Shown: piece by piece, positions 26,152 through 38,347 of the stretch
Layout of the letters: each line of letters starts with the position of its first letter
Numbering within the stretch: the first letter of the stretch is position 1
NCBI GenBank assembly: GCA_000320545.1
Contig: ADNK01000029.1
Location: 1-64,000, forward strand
Source: Bigelowiella natans CCMP2755
Lineage: Eukaryota > Cercozoa > Chlorarachniophyceae
DNA: 64,000 nt
Reading direction: 5' to 3'
The notes under the pieces: generated by a model
The model's input: the letters and a program-made list of their open reading frames with translations, nothing else
Databases searched by the model: none
Told to the model about the DNA's origin: nothing
Translations under genes and position numbers: made by a program

Positions 26152-26848
26152 ATGAAAAGAGTGTCACTACACATTCGGTGTGAATATCTGCGAGATGTGT
26201 GACAGCCCGCGCCGATTGTTCGCGCGGAGGTGCATAAACACGTACAAACTATGTCGCGTGTTTACGATACGTCTAGACGTGTGTACCTGTGAATTATGAA
26301 TTCATTACATTCCAATGCACGTTAAAGCAACAAAGTACACCAAACTATACGATTGTCATGCTAGCTAGCTAGCTAGCATGCACGAAAAGTTATAACACCT
26401 AAAATTAGAAAATGCACGTAATCATCGCAAATTGTTGCTGCGCAATACGTTATCGATTTGCACCAATGAGCAGGTTCATTGTTGTTGCAAAACATGACAA
26501 GCTAGCACGCGACGTTACACTTATTACGCATCATCACGCACCGCTGCCCGGCTAGCCGGGTAGACTGCTAGACTGGAAGTGATGCGTTACAACGTTCATG
26601 ATAATCGTTGGTGCATGCTTTGCGCGCATGCTATGCATGTATCGTATGGACTTGCCTCAGCCATAGATGTGTTCGTTGCTGCTGCAACACGTACCAACCG
26701 CCTCATTCTACACTCTCGTTTTCAGAAAGGGCATTTAGCAGTTGATAAGCTTAGCATAATAGACGTGGTTATAGCTGATATTCGCATGCACGTGTAGCAT
26801 GCTACATCTTGATGAATTGATGTTGTGTATGCGCTCATTGTATTAGAT
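26152..26848. other. Convergent intergenic spacer with GCTAGC palindromes
   Basis: This spacer lies between the plus-strand LRR gene stop (26151) and the minus-strand gene end (26849). It has no microsatellite longer than a few units, but it carries a (GCTA)n run at about 26360-26378 and many TGCATGCA-like palindromes. No coding signal was seen. Confidence 0.6.
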
Positions 26849-29800
26849 TCAAACCTTCATTGGATTCCTAATGGCGCTTTCAATAACGAAGAAGTTGGCC
26901 TCATCGTCACTATCAATTTGCTTCAGGTTATCGTCATCGCCATCGTCGCTCAGGTAGGTCTCGCCCTCGAAACGGTTTGCTCTGCTACCAGGCCAATAAT
27001 CTGTTCGGCGTGTACTGCTCTCTCCAAACTGAGGGATCTGTTTTACTGTTGCTATGAAAACAATTTTCTCCTTTCCAGGGTTTTCGTCTCGAGAATACAC
27101 AATCATCGTGTGCGGCCTGTCCACCTAAGTATTTTCCCAAAATGGCACTAAATACGTTGATGCGAACTGATGAAGGACAATGCTTGTTTCAGTATGCGCG
27201 ATCATTGCTGGACCATGAACTGGCGTAAAAGGTGCTGCTCTCCGTCTTTGAGATCATCGTTTCCAGGTTTGTCGCCGCTTCTTTCCGCCTTTGTGGCTCC
27301 CATCTTCAACACTATCTAAAGAAGTAGTTGTGGAGAAGAATGTATGAATCATCGCCGAGCAATGTTCAAGAGCTACTACTACTCGCAGCAGCGTCGTTGT
27401 GCCCTTACTTTGTGGATCATATTATCCAAGGTGGAGGATGGCTCTATGGCCTTTTCCCATTCTATACCCCGTGAAGAAATACCTGTCGTATCACATCGAA
27501 AGTGGTGATGAGAGGGAGAGGATTATCCGCCGTCGCCGTCGTCGTCGCATGAAGAAGAGGAATCGAAGTGTTACCGAGCCGTTCCAGCATCGTGGACACA
27601 CTTCCGCTCCACTCAAGATTCATCTCGGGCATAACAATCTGCACAGAGGACGCATCATCGTGGACTTCACGACGTTTCGCATTTAATCTTTCTTTCCGCA
27701 TTGAACATTGAACATTTCACGCGTGATCTTGAATGTAGGCTAGAAGGCACTCGGATACCTACCTCCACGCGCCTTTGGATTCTTGATTCGGAAGAAATCT
27801 TCTCGACGAGTTCCGGCAGACTCTTGCTGCCTTTGAAAAGCTCATCCCACGTCGGAGCCTCGTAAAGACTCTTTCTGGAGAAGGCGAGGAGAAGCCTATT
27901 ACGCACACCAGCGGCCGCCGGCATGATCAGTTTCAGGTCAAAACAAGACATGGGGAGGTTTTCGTCCGCTTCTCCTTCTTCATCTCCTCCTTCCGTTTCT
28001 CCTTCTTCTTCTTCTTCTTCTTATCGCTCTTTTATGCGAGAGAAAGCTGTGTGTCAGCCACCTGATGCTGGGCTCGAGCATTTCGATATCCAAGGCCAGG
28101 AGGCTTTTTGTTTTTAGGAAACCCACGTCTTGGGGCTCCATTTTGAAGAATTCGCACGGGATCATGGAATCACGTTCCACTCGAAACTGGCCTTTAAATC
28201 TAGCAGCGTGTGTATCAGCAGAACAACGATGGGTTGATGGTGATTTGGCGAGGAAATCATCGTATCATCCATCGATCAGGCACAATAACGAACTCAGAAT
28301 TACTATCTCACTTTCGAGTCCATCGTGCTTTCAGACCACCCCCAAAGTAAAGTACTGTCAATGGAACGACGATCGGCGCACCAGCAGGTTGAGTAGAAAT
28401 TCCCTATGGTAAGTCAATAATGATGGAAAACAGTGATGATAGCTCCGATTAGCGATGTTGCGTTTTATCCAATTATTGACTTGCAGAGGGAGATTACTTC
28501 GTCCAACAGCCTTGTAACGCGCCGGCAAGTTTTTACCGAGCACCATTCATTTAGATATTGCCTTGTCTTTGCGTGCTAGTTATTGAGGAGATCTTCTTTC
28601 ATGACAAGTGGGTATGTTCGCAGTCCTCCTACTACTACAACTGCGGGGGCATTCGTACTACCGATTGAGGGGGGGAGCCATTTAGACAGCCTTCCTCTTC
28701 GAGAAACCCTAGAATCTGACATGAGTTATTCTAATGTGTATTTTCCACACCTCAGTGAAGTGGTGAAACCATAGACAGCCAGCCCCCCCACCTGGGCGTC
28801 CATGATATCTTCCATCGTCGTCTTCAAGCGCCGCATCATCCCCGCTGCGTCTTTCTCCGACCTCGAGCTGCTATTACCCGTGCGGCGGTGGGAGCAGTAC
28901 AGCGCGTTGGCAAGCTGCACATCCATACCTTTTGTGTGAATAAATGCATTGTTGGATGGCACGTTGTTGATCTGTTATCAAGAAGAGACAGCCGACTAAT
29001 ATAAACCTCCTTTAGCATCAGCTGGCTTTGCATGAGACGCCCTTCGCAGCTTACGGAGATCGACGTAACGGAGCGCTCTCGCAATTCCATGGCCGCTCTT
29101 GCATCGTTTGGACACTGCGAGCTTTAGCATGAGCATCGTCATATACACTGGGAATAATGAAGAGGGAGGAGAGGAGTCTCTCTTAGCTGCTACCACTATG
29201 GCTGGTAGTAGAGATGATAGTCTTTTAAAGATGTAACTATCACACTAAAGCACCTAATGCTGGACAAAACACGGCGTTGGAAGACCTCTTGATCTGCTCG
29301 AGCCTGCAAATTGGCAGAGAATCTAATCGTGGGGCTCGAATCAAGGGAACTCGATGCAAAGTAGCATCGTTTTCTCTGAATACCTTGCCTGGGCACTGAA
29401 CAGATCGCGTGTAAATGAGTTCCAATCATCGGTTTTCACGGAACCCATGATCTGAGCGATTTGATCTAACGCGCTAATGGCCTGATGTGGATTCTCGAGT
29501 CAATGCTTTCATCATCATCATCATCATCATCTTCTTCTTCTTCTTCATGTCAACATCGCGTGGAACATCGATTTTGTCTGTCTTGCGAACGAGGAGCTAG
29601 ACCTCATAGTCCCGTGTGATAAATCTGAAGTAGGATTCTGCATCATGGAAGAGAGTCCCCTTCTTCTTTATCCTCTGCAGACCTTTTCAACAAAGCCACA
29701 TGCTCCAGCTCATTTTGTAGTTTTTGGAGGACACACACGCACGCTGAATTAAACGTTGATCTTTTCGGTATACTTTGTAGCTTTTTCTGGTCGTACTGAG

Positions 29801-31570
29801 GTTTCAGAGCGTCGTCTGGTATAAAATTCACTTTCACCAACACGATAAGGTAGCATTATTGCGCACATTCCGGACCTGTGACCGTGGCAATCATGACAAG
29901 CGATTTAAATTGGAACTCTGCCTGTGTAGCAACAATTACTGGAACGAAGACAGAATTCGACGTAGTGGATGGAAGCTTTATATTTTCACGGTTTCTCTCA
30001 TTATTCTTATGTACCAATCTGAATTCAGGTGGCCTAGCAAGGTTGTTAGCAAGTATTCGGAGAATGTAGCTCTTGAAGGCTTGGCCCCTTACCTTTTCAC
30101 TGCCGTTGTTGAATTGGGTTATGTCTGTCGCAATAACCTTGATGATATCATCCTATTTGTACGGATTTGTATCATAATCTGGTGTATTACATCTTCACTC
30201 GAACCAGCATGAAGGATCTATGGGACTATATGACCTGAAAGGTTCTGCTTAACGAAGGGTACTGACTCCCAAGCATGCAATCTACTACAAGAGCAGCATC
30301 ATCTGGATGGATGTAGTCGATTTTTGAATCCTCTGGGAGCAAATCAAGGAATATGGTCTCCTATTTGATTAAAAGTCGTAGCAAATGTTAAAGGAGATAG
30401 GTTTAGTTGTAAGATTCCTAGGTGAGATTTTGGGATAGTTGACCAGAAGGTTGTAAATAAAGTCCTCAAATTCCTCGAAGCTGCGATAAGTGCGCAAAGA
30501 GACACAATCAAATGCCATCTATTGGATGACAAACGTTTATTGTTGATTTCTCGACCTGACTCTTCCGTCTTTGTAGGTATCCTATGCGGTAATTTACATA
30601 AGAACGGTGTATTGGTTATGTCTCATTTCATTCTGTTTACCAAAGACTTCCACAGATTCCTCTGAAAGCCTGAGTGATTTTTCAAGAAGGCTACCAAACA
30701 GAGATGTGTTACATAGAAATTGAAATTTGCTACATTTCGCATACACCTTTGATTTCTTCCAGCTCTGATCGTCCAGAGTCGTCGCGATCCGTCCATTGGA
30801 ATATGCGTCTAACGTTTCTCGCATCCAGGATACGTTGCTCAGATTCGTCTTTTAACAACTGCTTATTTCCGTTGCTGCCCAACATCAAAATCAAACTGCG
30901 AATAAATTATTACATCTATGATATCAGAACGTCAGGGAACAACCAAAACCATCTGAGCCCCTCACCGACGAGCCTTAGGATGGGCTAAGACCTGGTTCGA
31001 ACGTAACACGAAGAAGCAGCGGCACCCATTGGGTATCTGAGGAATTATGTTCAACGCCGACAAGATATTTTTCTTCCACACTGAAGATTACGTTATTATC
31101 AGCCTGTCGTTCCCTTGAATTACCCTTGTTATCGGGCTTGTCCGAAAGATGATGAAAACCTGCCTATTTTGGAGGTCTACGACAACGGTCGAACCCGATG
31201 GAGAGAAATAAACGCCCTGGGTTGATAAGTATCTGAGCCCCACAGTCCCCCCCTACGTAACTTGCTCTTTCAGGAGGCCGTCAGACCATCGCTGCGACAG
31301 ACGAGCCCTTATTTCAAATTCTGGTGCGTAAGATTGAAAGAGAACGACACATCGCCAGCCTTATAATCCAGAATGAGAGAGAAATGCGTGTACTCACAGA
31401 TTATTCGTCGAGTGCCATATCTTCCACAAGCATGCAAGCTTTTGCACGGTGGTGCACATCCTCCACTGCTGCCCCGTCCTCGATGAGGCTCTCCTCCGTA
31501 ATGAAATTTATCGGGGGCACAAATTCGAGGAGAAATTCCCTGCAACGGTCCAGGAAGTTTCAGACGAATT
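26849..31570 (-). CDS. Large multi-exon protein, not identified
   Basis: A series of minus-strand segments with proper splice ends and natural composition runs leftward from about 31.57 kb. Motifs in order are: REFLLEFVPPINFITEE (about 31540), YAPEFEIRARLSQRW (31310), NVIFSVEEKYLVGVEHNSS (31080), RILDARNVRRIFQWTDRDD (30800), SLRTYRSFEEFEDFIYNLL (30480), and ETIFLDLLPEDSKIDYIHP (30360). Then come TTSNSVFVPVIVATQAEFQF (29950), AISALDQIAQIMGSVKTDDW (29470), AMELRERSVTSISVSCEGRL (29080), INNVPSNNAFIHTKGMDVQL (28960), IPCEFFKMEPQDVGFL (28160), TWDELFKGSKSLPELVEKI (27840), and a final exon 26849-27127 with an acidic SDDGDDD stretch. The middle segments look like one soluble protein of several hundred residues. 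The exon at 31.41-31.56 kb ends in a stop in its best frame, so it may belong to another transcript. No family was recognised. Confidence 0.55.
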
Positions 31571-31594
31571 CGTACGGCGAGCAGAGCCCCGAGC

Positions 31595-32630
31595 TTGCCT
31601 ATGTCAATCGAGGTGATGATGTTTTTGCGCAGCCACTACGGTAACACATGGATCGTTCGATCGACACAATGCCCTTATCATGGCGCAGGTCCAAGATATG
31701 GAAGTGGACCCTGTACGTTTTTCCGGCTCCCATTCGTTCCACCAGATCAGATAGAAAGGTGGCCAAAACGTGTATATATGCACTGTTCTTCGTCGCACGC
31801 ACGGCCTTGATGGGCGGGTAGTGGGTGGGAGGGTAGGTGTCCGTACAGTCATTCTCGTGATGTTTTAAACTTAGGGATGGATTCAAAGGCATTGATGTGG
31901 CTCTCGTTGGAGTACCGTACGATGGAGGAACCACCAACCGCCCAGGCATGTGTTATCGTTTATTTCATAGGAGAGCGACGATCGTTACCCGCTACATGTG
32001 CTTGGATTTTTACAAATTTGCACCGATGCAGAAATCTCGCTTTCCCTTCTCCCCCCCCCCGGTTTGCCGCCCTCTTTGTTGCTTGTAATTTTTGACAAGA
32101 TGGCCACCACTGCTGATTCGCAGTCTTCTACGACGTATGATACTGTACGATGATACTCCAGGTGCTCGATACGGCCCTAAAGGAGTAAGAGAGGCCAGCT
32201 CCGATCACTTGAGAGCGGTGAGTGTAACATGAACCCATGGCACACGTTCTATTTGAAGATGTGGTGGAGGCGACAGACAGAAGACCCCCCCTCCTATACC
32301 ACCTGAATTCAAATCGAACACAGCAAAAGTGCTGCTTCCAATGCATCGAAATCATTATCATAATCATCTTCTTCTTCTTCCTTTTCTTCTACAATTGGTC
32401 TCTCCTTCGTATTGCCATAACGGTACGTTATAAGGTGAACCAAGCGACAGGGGTCTCGCCTCTAGAGCTCGGATTATGCATTCGTGACGTCGGGGATTTT
32501 AATGTGAGCGCACCATGGTCCCTTGAGGTAGTAGTAGTAGTAGTAATAGTAGTAGTAATAGAGAAGTAGTTACTTTCTCCCGCCTACGTGCCTCCCTATC
32601 GGTATGATATTATACATATATATATTTATA

Positions 32631-32673
<43 letters not shown>

Positions 32674-34778
32674 GTATATTGCTTAATGTCGCGCCACAAT
32701 GTGGCCGCAGTCTCTTCTCTTCCCGCGTTAGTGTCTTGGTGTGTCGTTAAATGTACGTGCAATACGCTGAATCATCCATCCCCAAACTCTCACCAGAGCA
32801 GCCATGATGAGATCGAGAAAAAGTTCGCTAATATGCTTTCGCATGGCGCAATAACACCGCTGTCGGTGGGCGGCGACCATTCAATCACCTTGCCGATTCT
32901 TCGGGCGTTACGAAAGAAAGTTGAAGAGTATGGAGACAACAACTGAAGACACGTAGAGGAGAAGGGAGTGGGGGGGGGGGGGGAGGGAGAAGAGTGGGGC
33001 GTGAAAAAGAAGTCTTCATCGTACTGTCTAATCCAACTTCACTACCATTTAAAATCCCCATCTTGATAAAAACAAGGCCTCTTGCTCTCATTCACATTGA
33101 CGCACATGCTGACACTGGAGATGCGTATCTAGGCTCCCGATTTCATCATGGTACTACTACCTGCCAGTTCTGCTGGAAGCTTTTCCTCTCTTCCATCATG
33201 TGGATGTGGAGGGAGGTTGTTCGTGTCCTTTTTCAGTGTTTTTAGATACCGTAAGACTCTTCCCAGAGCCTGATTCTTCAGGATAAATCGTCATCACCAT
33301 TATCCTCATTATCGTCATCACCAATCAACCAATCAGTATCCTAATCAATCATAATTATCTGCACAATCTATCATCGATCTACTCCCAGGTGCACCGTTCA
33401 AAGTAGCTACAGACGAAGGACTTATCGACCCGAAACGTGCGAATCCACCACCATCATCACCACCAGCAATGATGCAACTCACGCAAGCACACACACACAC
33501 ACACACGCACGCACGCACACACACACGCACATACACACGCATGCAGATACGCATACACATACTGCACACACAAATGATGACGTTTATTGACTACTGCTAT
33601 TCAGGAACGATCCAAATCGGCATTCGCGGGTCCTTGGCACATCCAGAACAGGTTTCGTAGCCATAGTTTGATATGTAGGATGACGATTCTGCTACTGCAG
33701 CATGACTATGATGATGCCAACGATAGTGATGATGAAGAGGATAATAATCACGTTTGCCTGCCCTTCTTCATCTTCTCCTCCTCTCTGATCCACCACTTGT
33801 CATCGTGATAACTTGTGGTTCTTGCTGCAACCCCAGTGGCAGTTCTCCAAGGATAGCGGAATGAAGGTTATTTCTATGGAAGAGGTAGGTTGAAGTCACC
33901 AACCATTTGAAAGAACCAGCAGCTCATAAGCTTTCCCCCTCGCGTCCAATTGCGAACGTGGAGCATTGGGAAGAAGATTTTAGGGTCATTGGTAGCGATG
34001 GCTGGCGTTGATGGTGTCTTTGCTGCTGCTTGCACACACGCACATTGCATTCTCACGCATCACGTCCTTCATCACCTTAACCTCAAAGCCATTGCTATTC
34101 CGCGCAGGTTGAAACTATTGGAGTAAAAGGGGTGTTGGCTGAGATCAAAGGCCTTCTGGGGGGGGGTAAGACGGGCAGCGGGAAGGTGTACATATCGTTC
34201 GATATAGATGCGCTAGACCCAGCTTTCGCACCAGGAACCGGTAAAGAGAGAAAGGGAAAAGAGGGAGAGAGAGAAAGATCTCGCTATTCTTGTCTTGTTT
34301 CTGTTCTACCCATTGATGAAAGTAACAGCACTCCTGAATGGAGGGCGTCACCTTATATCGTACCGTACACAACTGAGAGGGAGAGAAAGTGAATCTAACG
34401 CGCGTCTAAATAAATGCAGGAACCCCCGAAATTGGTGGTTTCACCAGCAGAGAAGCGCAGGCCCTTTTGCGTGGAATTGGGAAGCTGGACCTCAATATAG
34501 CGGGAGCCGATGTAGTCGAGGTCGTACATGCATCCATGATGGTTTGTTGTCATTCACGCAATCCCCGCATTACTACTACTACTACTACTACGTGGAAATT
34601 GTTAGTTGTAGTAATAAATCCGGCATTCTTCTTCGTGGTACGCGGTGCACGATGTGTGCTTTATATACAGGTCTCGCCACCCTTTGATGCTGGAGGTGTC
34701 ACCTCGTTGGCAGGCGCAAACGTGATGCACGAGCTGCTGTGCCTGGTCGCAGAATCTGCAAATCGGAGAGAGGAATAG
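31595..34778 (+). CDS. Agmatinase / guanidinobutyrase-type ureohydrolase
   Basis: Ureohydrolases of this kind are Mn-dependent enzymes that release urea from agmatine or a related guanidino compound. Exons: 31595-31758, 31875-31945, 32162-32217, 32435-32527, 32797-~32940, 33077-33150, 33389-33436, 33605-33651, 33837-33884, 34108-34240, 34420-34520 and 34671-34778. Motifs are [53 protein letters not shown] (metal His), [12 protein letters not shown] (metal D-H-D), [29 protein letters not shown] (metal D-D) and [19 protein letters not shown]. All metal ligands are present. The N-terminus is uncertain: the ATG at 31595 opens the frame continuously, but upstream exons are possible. The donor after 32797-32940 is not clear. 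The intron after 31945 begins with GC. Substrate is not determined by sequence; the NRPG form resembles agmatinase more than arginase. Confidence 0.93.
32620..32671. repeat. (TA)n microsatellite in an agmatinase intron
   Basis: An interrupted TA run sits between agmatinase exons 4 and 5. The preceding donor is embedded in a (GTA)n run at about 32528-32560, so the splice site itself begins a microsatellite. Confidence 0.85.
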
Positions 34779-35933
34779 AGACATATGCCAAGATAATACG
34801 CGTGTGTACCAGACGCAGCGTGTCTGTGTGATATCTGAACGTGCGTGTAGTTATCAGCGACGAGAACTCCGGGAAACCAGTCGTACTACGTGCACGCACT
34901 ATCGCATTGGTGACTTGTAGGACGATGTCATTTTGGCGTCGCTTGATGCACACAATTCCGTGCGATCGGCAAGGCTAGAAGGACGCAAGCGCCATAAAAG
35001 CTATAGACGCTCTTGACGCATGCTAAAACACACACGTTGTATGACAAGCTTACTACATATTACACCTGTCTCGTATGCTATTATGCAATTTAAGCGCTGC
35101 AGCCGCAGTTTTGCATAGCTGCATTGGGATGAAAATTGGAAAGCTTTAACAAGTTAATTACGATACATCCGGCTCACACGGCTAACTAAATATATTACAT
35201 GCTAACATGTACAGTCTGGCTGGTGCATACTAGCATATATTGTCATGTCGGCCTTCCTGTAGCTATCGGCTATGATCCAGGCTAGCTAGCTAGCAGGCCC
35301 AGTTAGCTATCCCGCCTGCAGCATTTTAACGAAACATCTAAAACATGCACATTAGTAACCATCTGCCCTAACAAATATCTGTCTGGATAATTCTAGAATT
35401 GTGCGACTTGCGTGCATATGTGGGATGGGTGTAACGAACTATTTACGCTTTTGCATTGTCATCCGAATGTAGCTATGTAATATGTGCATGTGCTGTATGT
35501 TTGTGTGCCTCTAGTACTTGCTAGTATGCTGCAGCAGCAAGGTATATTGTTGTACAGCAAAGGTATCGCATGGGGACTACGAGCATACATCTACACATAG
35601 CATCAGCGCAGCCCGCCCTGTCGTATGCGCATCTTTTAAGTTATCTTAAGCCATTCTATAGTGGAAGCTGTCTCAAGCGGAAACCGCGCAAGCTAAATGA
35701 TAGCTCTTAGCTTGATCAGCATGTAATTTTTACCAAGAAAAGGTATGGATACTCAGCCTGTCCAATTGTCTTCTGGATAGGTCCAAAGCCAACAAGTTAG
35801 AGAGCTGGGTCTTGTAATTGGTGCAGTATAACCAATATATTACCGGAAGATTGACTAAAAATAACGTTCTTACTGAGTAAGGCCATAAGGTACAGTCCCT
35901 GTTCCTTCTTTCCCCTCAGCAGTTGCTGCATTG
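34779..35933. other. Convergent intergenic spacer with dispersed repeat
   Basis: This lies between the agmatinase stop and the end of the minus-strand Rab escort gene. It contains GCTAGC palindromes (about 35280-35295), TGCATATG-like motifs and repeat copy R1 (35090-35215). I see no exon-like segment. Confidence 0.65.
35090..35215 (+). repeat. Dispersed intergenic repeat, copy R1
   Basis: The block at 35094-35133 (core TTTGCATAGC, flanked by AGCGCTG and GGATGA) matches 62009-62047 with only scattered substitutions, and similarity continues through the TTACATCC-like segment that follows. Both copies lie downstream of a plus-strand gene end and have the same orientation. Confidence 0.6.
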
Positions 35934-36987
35934 TTATTCGCTGGCAGCTTGCTCTTTGACCTTAGCAGCCTGCATGACGATTGGAGCCCAAAACAGCTGT
36001 GCGTGCGGGTTCATCTTCACTTCACCGTCCAGAGCATCAGCATCGAAGTCCATGAGAGCGTCTAGGCCCTCCTTGTCTTCCCCTGTTTTGAGCTCATTTC
36101 GTCCTGGCAGAAAATCGGACTCGGGACAAAATCTCTTGAACGCAGTTTCAGCCTGCTCCACAACTCCTTCAAAGTTACCCCCATAAGCTGCGTCAGGACG
36201 ACGAACGATGAGCATCGAAGAGGGCCCAGAGCGCAAGCAGGGTGGAGGGACCAGCAGCCGCGGAATATGAGAAAAACAGAAGCAGTGAGAAACTGTCACA
36301 CGCAATACATGCGGACAAAACGATTTACAAAAGAACTAACACGCAAGCACACACTTTACTACCACGCTTGAATACTACAACAACAACTACTACTACTACT
36401 ACTACTACTTCTATTTATCCCCTTGTGCAACAACAATGATAATAATAATAACAACAATAACAATAATAATTCGTGTACCAAGGTCCTCTGCGATGATGAC
36501 ATTCTCTACAGGAGGCAGAAGCAGGTTTCCTTCTCCTTGCGAAGGAGGGGGAGGGGATGGTGGCCCTCTGACGTGCTGCTTATAATACGCGCTGCCTAGT
36601 AGCATGGGGTGTGGGTCTTTTTCATCCACGAGATCAGGGTTCTTCGCCGTGCGCACAAGGCATGAAACAACAGGCTCTGAGATGGACAATTTCAATAGTA
36701 AGGAAGGAGTCACCGTAATGCCTTCGCTTTCCCCATGTATATGTGAAAAAATGACGAAAATAACATCGCAGCTCATCACGATATTTATTGTCTAATTATC
36801 TCTCTGCGGTCTACGTGTCATTCCTCATTACTACCTAGATCCTTCCGCGCATTCCCAGAGCCTAGGCGGGAGGGTAGTAGGGGAGCATATGAGGTGGTGA
36901 GGATTGTGTGTTTCTTTTGAATACAGATAATAACAAGAAACGAGTGTGAGCAGTCGAGAGCATGGAGACATAATCACATCGCATATA

Positions 36988-37018
<31 letters not shown>

Positions 37019-37241
37019 ATTCATATCTTCTTTGTGGGCTACACTAATGACTCTCGGTCGCTCGAAACCACCATTGCAGCTGAGATATACGATAAAGCAG
37101 CCCTGTGGACATGCATAGGAGACATGATCCAATTGCATCATCCGAACTGGCCAAGGATTGCCGTTCAGTGTACCCGGTGGGGCAACTGCAATGCACATCT
37201 TGTGTCCTGCTGAAGGATAAATATATATATATATATAAACA

Positions 37242-37274
<33 letters not shown>

Positions 37275-38301
37275 AGTCATCAATATAAGTTAGAATCATT
37301 GCCCTCCTCCTCCTATATCATTCATATCTCACCTGCAGTCTTGGCCGTAGGATTAGCAAGAGTAGTGCCACTGAGAGGCCCGTCAGTGATCAACACGCAC
37401 CGAGAAATCGTCGTTGTTGTCGTTGTTTGAGCTGGAGTAGCTTGTTTATCAGAGAGCAAAGAAGGCGGTAACGAGCCACGACTCCCAACTGCGGGTGATT
37501 GTTAATGGAGAGTTAAAAGAAAGAGAGACAGAGGGGGGGGGGGGGAGAGAGGAGAAGACACAGGAAGAATGGATCGACGCACGCTGCAGAGCATAGCGAT
37601 CCTCACAGTACACGCAGGTTCATACAGGTTGAGAGTTGTGTCGGTTCCTCCCACTCCTCCTCCGACTGAGGTGGTGGGTGGTGGTGTCGTGGATCATCAT
37701 CCGTGCTTTGCTATTATACACTATCGCTTCCCCTTACTGAGAATGTCTGCCGAGATGTACTGGTTGCTTGGAGTGATGATGCCTCTGAAGTGCTTCTTCC
37801 TCACTCTCTTCTCCTTAGCAGCCTGTTTTGCAGGAGCAGCTGCTCCCGGTAGTACTGTTGTAGGGTTCTTCTTTCCCTCCCCCCCCCTCTCCTGCTCCTC
37901 ACCATCATCATTTTCCAACACTAACACGGTAGGTTTGAATCGCAACAGGTAGATCCCGCCGTGTACAGCACATAATCTCGTGAACGCCTACAGAGGAGAA
38001 GGAGGAGGAGGAGGGGGACGATGGATATTCGAAGGAGGAGGAGGGGGAGGAGAGAGAGAAGAGGAGGAGAGATGTCAAACATTGCCGGCCCCTTACTTCC
38101 CATGCTATTGCTCTGCAATGAAGACTACTACTACTACAACAACGACGACGACTACTACTGCTACCACTATTACTGGAGACTGCTACTATGTGTATCTGTA
38201 TATTGCCTCTCTGCTAATGGAAATGAATCTACCTGAGGAACCTCGCCGGTGCCATACGAGGGGTATAGGTACGCTCCTAGAGAGGGAGAGAAAACGTGTG
38301 A

Positions 38302-38347
<46 letters not shown>

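Noticed and set aside
26340-26400. GCTAGC palindromes as transcription terminators
   Set aside because: Nuclear genes do not end by hairpin terminators, and the same motif recurs far from gene ends.
30350-30530. RasGEF N-terminal or formin FH2 domain in the 26.8-31.6 kb gene
   Set aside because: Short stretches such as RTYRSFEEFEDF looked suggestive, but no catalytic RasGEF or FH2 core could be found in the other exons.
31138-31224. Plus-strand frame ending DNGRTRWREINALG before a stop
   Set aside because: It is antisense to a better minus-strand exon (motif VEEKYLVGVEHNSS) that has matching splice signals and joins its neighbour in phase.
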